Assembly (NCBI GenBank): GCA_016191465.1
Contig: JACPOP010000001.1
Location: 124,001-188,000, forward strand
Origin: Chloroflexota bacterium
GTDB taxonomy: Bacteria > Chloroflexota > UBA6077 > CF-72
DNA length: 64,000 nucleotides
Reading direction: 5' to 3'
Every line of letters begins with the position of its first letter. Position 1 is the first letter of the stretch. Made by a program: the position numbers and the translations under genes. This document shows positions 60,397 to 64,000 of the stretch, piece by piece. Under the pieces are notes generated by a model. The model saw only the letters and a list, made by a program, of their open reading frames with translations, did no database searches and was not told the origin of the DNA.

Positions 60397-60871
60397 CGCC
60401 GCGCTCGCGGTCCCCAGCCGAGTCCGCACATTCGGCGCTTCCCCCAAATTGCTTATCGCGGGCAGCGCGATCGTCCTGGCCGCCATATACCTGATCGTCG
60501 TCAGCATGCAATCCAGCACGGTCTACTTCCTGACTGTTTCCGAGCTCCTCGCACGAGGACCCGCCGCCAGCGGCCAGGCGTACCGCGTTTCCGGCAGCCT
60601 CGTACCGGGCACCCTGGTCCGCGGCCCCAACGGAGAAGGCATCAGCTTCGAGATCAGCGACCCAGAGCAGCCCTCACGCAATCTTGCGGTCGCCTATCGG
60701 GGCGGCCAGGTTCCCGACATCGTCGGCGACAACATCGAGATCGTGGCCGAGGGCAAGCTCGATGCGCAGGGCTCGTTCCAGGCCGCTACGCTCCTGGCCA
60801 AGTGCCCCTCTCGGCTTGAGAACGCTCCCCCGGACGAGCGTGACTACGTTGTCCCAGCCACCGCGTCGTGA
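60377..60871 (+). CDS. ccmE: Cytochrome c maturation protein E, variant heme site
   Basis: CcmE holds heme on its way to apocytochromes. The 164-residue protein has an N-terminal anchor (about 24-44) and the OB-fold core: GQAYRVSGSLVPGTLVRGP, ISFEISDPE, and VPDIVGDNIEIVAEGKLDAQ. The usual heme-binding H-x3-Y is replaced by Cys143 in LLAKCPSRLEN, with Leu147 where Tyr would be. Cys-containing CcmE variants are known, mainly with C-x3-Y. The GTG start overlaps the upstream gene and follows AAGGGAG. It precedes ccmF by 53 bases. Confidence 0.9.
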   Translation: MALAAPNAALAVPSRVRTFGASPKLLIAGSAIVLAAIYLIVVSMQSSTVYFLTVSELLARGPAASGQAYRVSGSLVPGTLVRGPNGEGISFEISDPEQPSRNLAVAYRGGQVPDIVGDNIEIVAEGKLDAQGSFQAATLLAKCPSRLENAPPDERDYVVPATAS

Positions 60872-60924
60872 TCCGCTCGCTCCCTCGGGGCCTTTCCTGA
60901 ATCCACGGATACGCAACGATCAAC

Positions 60925-62922
60925 ATGGGTGACCTCGGCTACATTGCCCTCGTCGGCGCTCTCGCGCTCGCGGTGTACGCGGCGGGAGCTTCGCTCATCG
61001 GCGCCTGGCGCCTGAACGGGCCGCTCATCGCCAGCGGCCGGAACGCGGCGCTCGGCGTGACTGTCCTGTTTACGGCGGCGTCGTTCACGCTGCTGGCGGC
61101 CTTCGTCGCCAACGACTTCTCGCTCCGCTACGTCTACGACAACTCCAGCCGGGCGATGCCGATGGACATGCTGATGCCAGCCTTCTACAGCGGCCAGCGC
61201 GGCTCGCTGCTGTTCTGGGGCTGGACGCTCTCCATCTTCACCGCCATCGTCCTGATCCAGTTGCGGAAGCCTGGCGCGCACTCCGTGTTCATGCCCTACG
61301 TGATCGCGGTGCTCATGCTCATCGAGGGTTTCATGGCCCTGCTGCTCAATGTCGTGGGCTCGCCATTCGAGCGCCTGCCCTTCACGCCGCCGGATGGCGT
61401 GGGCCTGAACCCATTGCTGTATGACGAGGGCATGAAGATCCACCCGCCGATGCTGCTCATGGGCTACATGGCGTGGAGCGTGCCCTTCGCGTTCGCCGTG
61501 GCGGCGCTGGCGACCGGCCGCCTGAATAGCGAGTGGCTGCGCCTTTCCCGCCGCTACGCCCTGGTGGCATGGACCATCCTTGGGCTGGGCAACCTGCTGG
61601 GCTCGTGGTGGGCCTACCGGGTGCTGGGGTGGGGCGGTTACTGGGGCTGGGACCCCGTGGAGAACGTGGCGCTCATGCCCTGGCTGGCGGGCACAGCCTT
61701 CATTCATAGCCTGCAGGTCCAGGAGCGGCGAGGGATGCTCAAAGCCTGGAACGTCGCCCTGATCCTGCTCACCTTCTACCTCAGTATCTTCGGCACCTTT
61801 GTCGTTCGGAGCGGCATCCTGGCGTCGGTTCACTCCTTCGCCCTCTCACAGATTGGTCCGTACTTCCTCGGCTATCTCGGCTTCCTGATCGCCGGCTCGG
61901 TAGCGCTTTTCCTGTGGCGCTTGCCCCGCCTGCGCGAGGAGAACCACCTGGATTCGGCGGTGTCCCGCGAGGGCGCGTTCCTCCTGAACAACGTGTTGTT
62001 CCTGGCGGTCACGTTCGCGATCTTCTGGGGCACGGTGTATCCGCTGGTCGCGGAAGCGCTGAGCAATCAAAAGATCAGCGTTGGCGTGCCGTACTTCAAC
62101 CAGGTGGCAAGCCCCCTCTTTGGGGCCTTGCTCCTGCTGATGGGCATCGCGCCGCTGGTCCCGTGGCGCAAGACCACGAGAGCATACCTGGTGCGCCAGT
62201 TCCTGCCGCCCGTGGGCACCGCGCTGCTCGGCACCGTCGCGATGCTCGTGGCCGGCATGCGTGAGCCCGTGCCGCTGGTGGGCTTCACCATCTGCCTGTT
62301 CGCCGGCGCCACCGTGGTGGTGGAGTTCGTGCGCGGCGTGACGGCCCGAGCACACGCCACCGGCGAGAACCTGGTGCTCGCATTCGCCTCCCTCGTGCGC
62401 CGCAACAACCGCCGCTATGGCGGCTACACCGTGCATCTTGCGATAGCCCTCATTGGCGCGGGGATCGTGGGATCGCAGGCGTTCCAGGTGCAGGCGCAGG
62501 CAACCCTCGCGCCAGGCCAGACCATGCAGGTGGGGGCATACAGCCTCACCGCCCAGTCGCTTCAAACCTTCCCGTCGGCCGGTGGTCGGACCGTCGAGGC
62601 GCGGCTCCTGGTCAATGGCAGCGGCGAGGCAATGCGTCCTCAGCGGGTGTTCTTCCAGAACTTCGACCGCCAGTCGAGCACCAGGGTGGCGATACGCTCG
62701 ACGTTCCGAGAGGACCTGTACATCGTTCTCTCCGCGTGGGATGAGTCCGGTCCGGTGCCCAAGATCAGCATCGCCGCGTACGTGAATCCACTGGTCAGTT
62801 GGATCTGGGCGGGCGGCCTGCTGTTCCTGATTGGCTCCCTGGCGGTCATGTGGCCCGCGCCCCAGCCAAGCGTTCGCACGGTCCGAGCTGCCGCGCCGCG
62901 CGGGGCCCTGGTGTCGGCGTAG
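60925..62922 (+). CDS. ccmF: Cytochrome c heme lyase subunit CcmF
   Basis: CcmF joins heme from CcmE to the CXXCH of apocytochromes. The 665-residue polytopic protein (about 13-15 helices) has the tryptophan-rich WWD signature WGGYWGWDPVENVALMPWL near 230-250, and conserved histidines in KIHPPMLLMGYMAWSVPFAF and AFIHSLQVQERRG. Near the C-terminus, a periplasmic domain (about 515-620) precedes a final helix. Length is typical. Its stop lies two bases before ccmH. Only ccmE, F, H and a CcmI-like gene are here; ccmA-D are not in the window. Confidence 0.96.
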   Translation: MGDLGYIALVGALALAVYAAGASLIGAWRLNGPLIASGRNAALGVTVLFTAASFTLLAAFVANDFSLRYVYDNSSRAMPMDMLMPAFYSGQRGSLLFWGWTLSIFTAIVLIQLRKPGAHSVFMPYVIAVLMLIEGFMALLLNVVGSPFERLPFTPPDGVGLNPLLYDEGMKIHPPMLLMGYMAWSVPFAFAVAALATGRLNSEWLRLSRRYALVAWTILGLGNLLGSWWAYRVLGWGGYWGWDPVENVALMPWLAGTAFIHSLQVQERRGMLKAWNVALILLTFYLSIFGTFVVRSGILASVHSFALSQIGPYFLGYLGFLIAGSVALFLWRLPRLREENHLDSAVSREGAFLLNNVLFLAVTFAIFWGTVYPLVAEALSNQKISVGVPYFNQVASPLFGALLLLMGIAPLVPWRKTTRAYLVRQFLPPVGTALLGTVAMLVAGMREPVPLVGFTICLFAGATVVVEFVRGVTARAHATGENLVLAFASLVRRNNRRYGGYTVHLAIALIGAGIVGSQAFQVQAQATLAPGQTMQVGAYSLTAQSLQTFPSAGGRTVEARLLVNGSGEAMRPQRVFFQNFDRQSSTRVAIRSTFREDLYIVLSAWDESGPVPKISIAAYVNPLVSWIWAGGLLFLIGSLAVMWPAPQPSVRTVRAAAPRGALVSA

Positions 62923-62924
62923 TC

Positions 62925-63404
62925 ATGGGCCGCCTGCTGCCCATCGCTGGAACGGTGCTGGTGCTGCTGGCGCTCCTCGCCGCGCCCGCCAGCGCGCAGC
63001 AGGTGGGGCTGGATGACGCGGTGCGGCGGATCGCGCTCCAGTTGCAATGTCCCGTGTGCGTCGGGCAGACCGTGGCGGAATCAAACTCGGGGCTGGCGCA
63101 GGACATGCGGGCGGTGATCCGCTCGAAGCTTGAACAGGGACAGTCTGAACGCGAGATCATGGATGCGTTCGTGGCCGCGTACGGAGAGAGCGTCCTCAGC
63201 GACCCGCCAAAGCGGGGCATCGGGCTGGGCGTGTGGATCGCCCCCGTGGCGTTGCTCCTGTTCGGTATAGGGGTGCTGTTCGTCCTCACTCGTCGCTGGA
63301 GCCGGCCCACGCCCAGCGCCTTTCCACCCGCCGCGGCCGTGCGAACAGAACAAGCGCTGGTGACCGACGAGCTGCAACGCTATCGGGACGCATACGAACG
63401 GTGA
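62925..63404 (+). CDS. ccmH: Cytochrome c maturation protein CcmH (thiol-disulfide, N-terminal type)
   Basis: CcmH keeps the heme-binding cysteines of apocytochromes reduced. The 159-residue protein has a signal peptide (about 1-24), and ALQLQCPVCVGQTVAESNSG with the redox pair Cys42 and Cys45. A helical core has QSEREIMDAFVAAYGESVLS, and one C-terminal membrane helix lies near 105-128 (GVWIAPVALLLFGIGVLFVL). Only the L-x-C-x-x-C half is present, without TPRs. The ATG lies 2 bases after the ccmF stop. The stop overlaps the next gene by four bases. Confidence 0.93.
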   Translation: MGRLLPIAGTVLVLLALLAAPASAQQVGLDDAVRRIALQLQCPVCVGQTVAESNSGLAQDMRAVIRSKLEQGQSEREIMDAFVAAYGESVLSDPPKRGIGLGVWIAPVALLLFGIGVLFVLTRRWSRPTPSAFPPAAAVRTEQALVTDELQRYRDAYER

Positions 63405-63814
63405 GCGGAGACGTCCTGCCCGCAATGCTGGGCATTCTCCTCGTGCTGGCGGTGGCGGGGTTCGTTGCCTATCCACTGATGACACGCGATGCCGTGGTGC
63501 CGCGAGCCATTGCCGAGAGCCCTGCCGAGGCCAACGCGCGGGCTCGCTTCGCGCTGTACCGCCAGGTGCTTGACCTGGAGCTGGACGAGCAGACCGGCAA
63601 GCTGGCGCCGGACGACCGGCAGGAGCTCGAGGCAGACCTCTTACGACGGGCGGCGCTCCTGATGGACGAGCCAGCGCTTGAAACGGCTCAGGCCGACCGC
63701 GCCGATGCCGTGCGCCGCGTTGCCGTGGAGCGACGGATCGAGGAGGAGATCGCCGCGGCCCGCCGCGCGCTCGCCGCGGCTCGGTCGCCGGAAGCCTCCG
63801 CGGCTGGGGGCTAG
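63401..63814 (+). CDS. CcmI-like membrane protein
   Basis: The 137-residue product (GTG 63401) has one N-terminal membrane helix (LPAMLGILLVLAVAGFVAYP) and a charged, helical cytosolic part: ARARFALYRQVLDLELDEQT, KLAPDDRQELEADLLRRAAL, and a coiled coil with RRVAVERRIEEEIAAARRAL. This matches the N-terminal part of CcmI, which chaperones apocytochromes, without its TPR part. Overlap with ccmH shows it is part of the maturation operon. The short length is unlike full CcmI. Confidence 0.75.
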   Translation: MSGDVLPAMLGILLVLAVAGFVAYPLMTRDAVVPRAIAESPAEANARARFALYRQVLDLELDEQTGKLAPDDRQELEADLLRRAALLMDEPALETAQADRADAVRRVAVERRIEEEIAAARRALAAARSPEASAAGG

Positions 63815-63822
63815 ACCGGCAC

Positions 63823-64000
63823 GTGACCGCGCGGCGCTTCGTCGTCCTGGCGCTCTCGGTGCTCGTCGTGGCCCTCTTCGTCCCGGGCTCCGCGCTGGCC
63901 GAGCCCAACGATGGGGTCGTGGAAGGATCGGTGACCAACGCGTCGGCGAACGGCCAATCCCCGGCCGGGGACGACGTCATCATGCTGCAGTTCTCGGTTG
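63823..64000 (+). CDS. Exported protein in the ccm operon, cut by window edge
   Basis: A frame opens with GTG at 63823 and runs to the window end (59 codons). It has a clear signal peptide (RRFVVLALSVLVVALFVPGS, cleaved near ALA) and then a beta-rich start, GVVEGSVTNASANGQ. Proteins with such V-E-G-x-V-x-N starts sit in ccm operons of related bacteria and are probably carbohydrate- or heme-handling surface proteins; this is a guess. It starts 8 bases after the CcmI-like stop. Confidence 0.75.
   Translation, partial: MTARRFVVLALSVLVVALFVPGSALAEPNDGVVEGSVTNASANGQSPAGDDVIMLQFSV

Overview
This is a high-G+C, gene-dense bacterial window holding about 61 protein genes, three tRNA genes and several decayed genes. 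It looks chromosomal: it carries lysA, holB, a primary-type sigma factor, cytochrome c maturation genes and a quinol:cytochrome c reductase operon. The mix suggests Chloroflexota: a DUF1800/DUF1501 pair, a DUF2342 zinc metalloprotease, a translin-family protein, a GT87 membrane protein, GHL10 glycosidases and a b6-type bc complex. This assignment is inference from gene families. An actinobacterial relative is less likely, and no rRNA is present to settle it.

Region 1-2.8 kb is accessory. It has a truncated VOC gene, a dead AbiEi-type antitoxin fragment, a dead helix-turn-helix fragment, an intact RHH/MazF toxin-antitoxin operon with a palindromic operator, and a VapC relic disrupted by a ~200 bp inverted-repeat element. 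tRNA-Asn follows. Region 2.8-17 kb holds otsB and a PfpI-like gene converging on pspA across a strong terminator, then a DUF1800-DUF1501-cupredoxin operon. After it come a GNAT/amidohydrolase/PLP operon, an S41 protease homologue lacking the usual lysine, a divergent MBL protein, an orphan MazE-type antitoxin and two small unknown proteins. Region 17-23 kb holds a large secreted repeat protein, tRNA-Ala and an overlapping DUF2342-unknown-lysA operon.

Region 23-30.7 kb is respiratory. A minus-strand operon encodes cytochrome b (b6-like), the cytochrome b C-terminal subunit, Rieske protein and a diheme cytochrome c, with a NarL-type two-component pair just upstream. Region 30.7-42.5 kb includes a cytidylate-kinase-like/BON protein, holB, a diacylglycerol-kinase-like protein, an ECF sigma/anti-sigma/SIMPL operon, a membrane metallopeptidase, and a cell-surface operon (GHL10, lipoprotein, two GT2 enzymes). 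At 42.4-43.5 kb a PIN-domain toxin module sits between two ~93 bp direct repeats. Each repeat spans the end of a lipoprotein gene and the first codons of alaX, so the insertion left both neighbours intact.

Region 43.5-64 kb continues with AlaX-translin, tRNA-Asp, a BNR-type secreted protein, a disordered protein, nnrD, a 113 bp transposon-like remnant with 8 bp target duplications, an M20 peptidase and the sigma factor. It ends with glycosyltransferases, a PAP2 phosphatase, an RHS-repeat relic, an aminotransferase and a ccmE-ccmF-ccmH-ccmI-like operon that runs off the right edge. The ccm genes and the bc operon fit together: both serve c-type cytochrome respiration.

I found no CRISPR array, phage or large biosynthetic cluster. 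The most unusual structures are the duplicated-flank toxin insertion, the two small inverted-repeat elements, and conserved families with altered catalytic residues (S41 protease, MBL protein, CcmE, AlaX).
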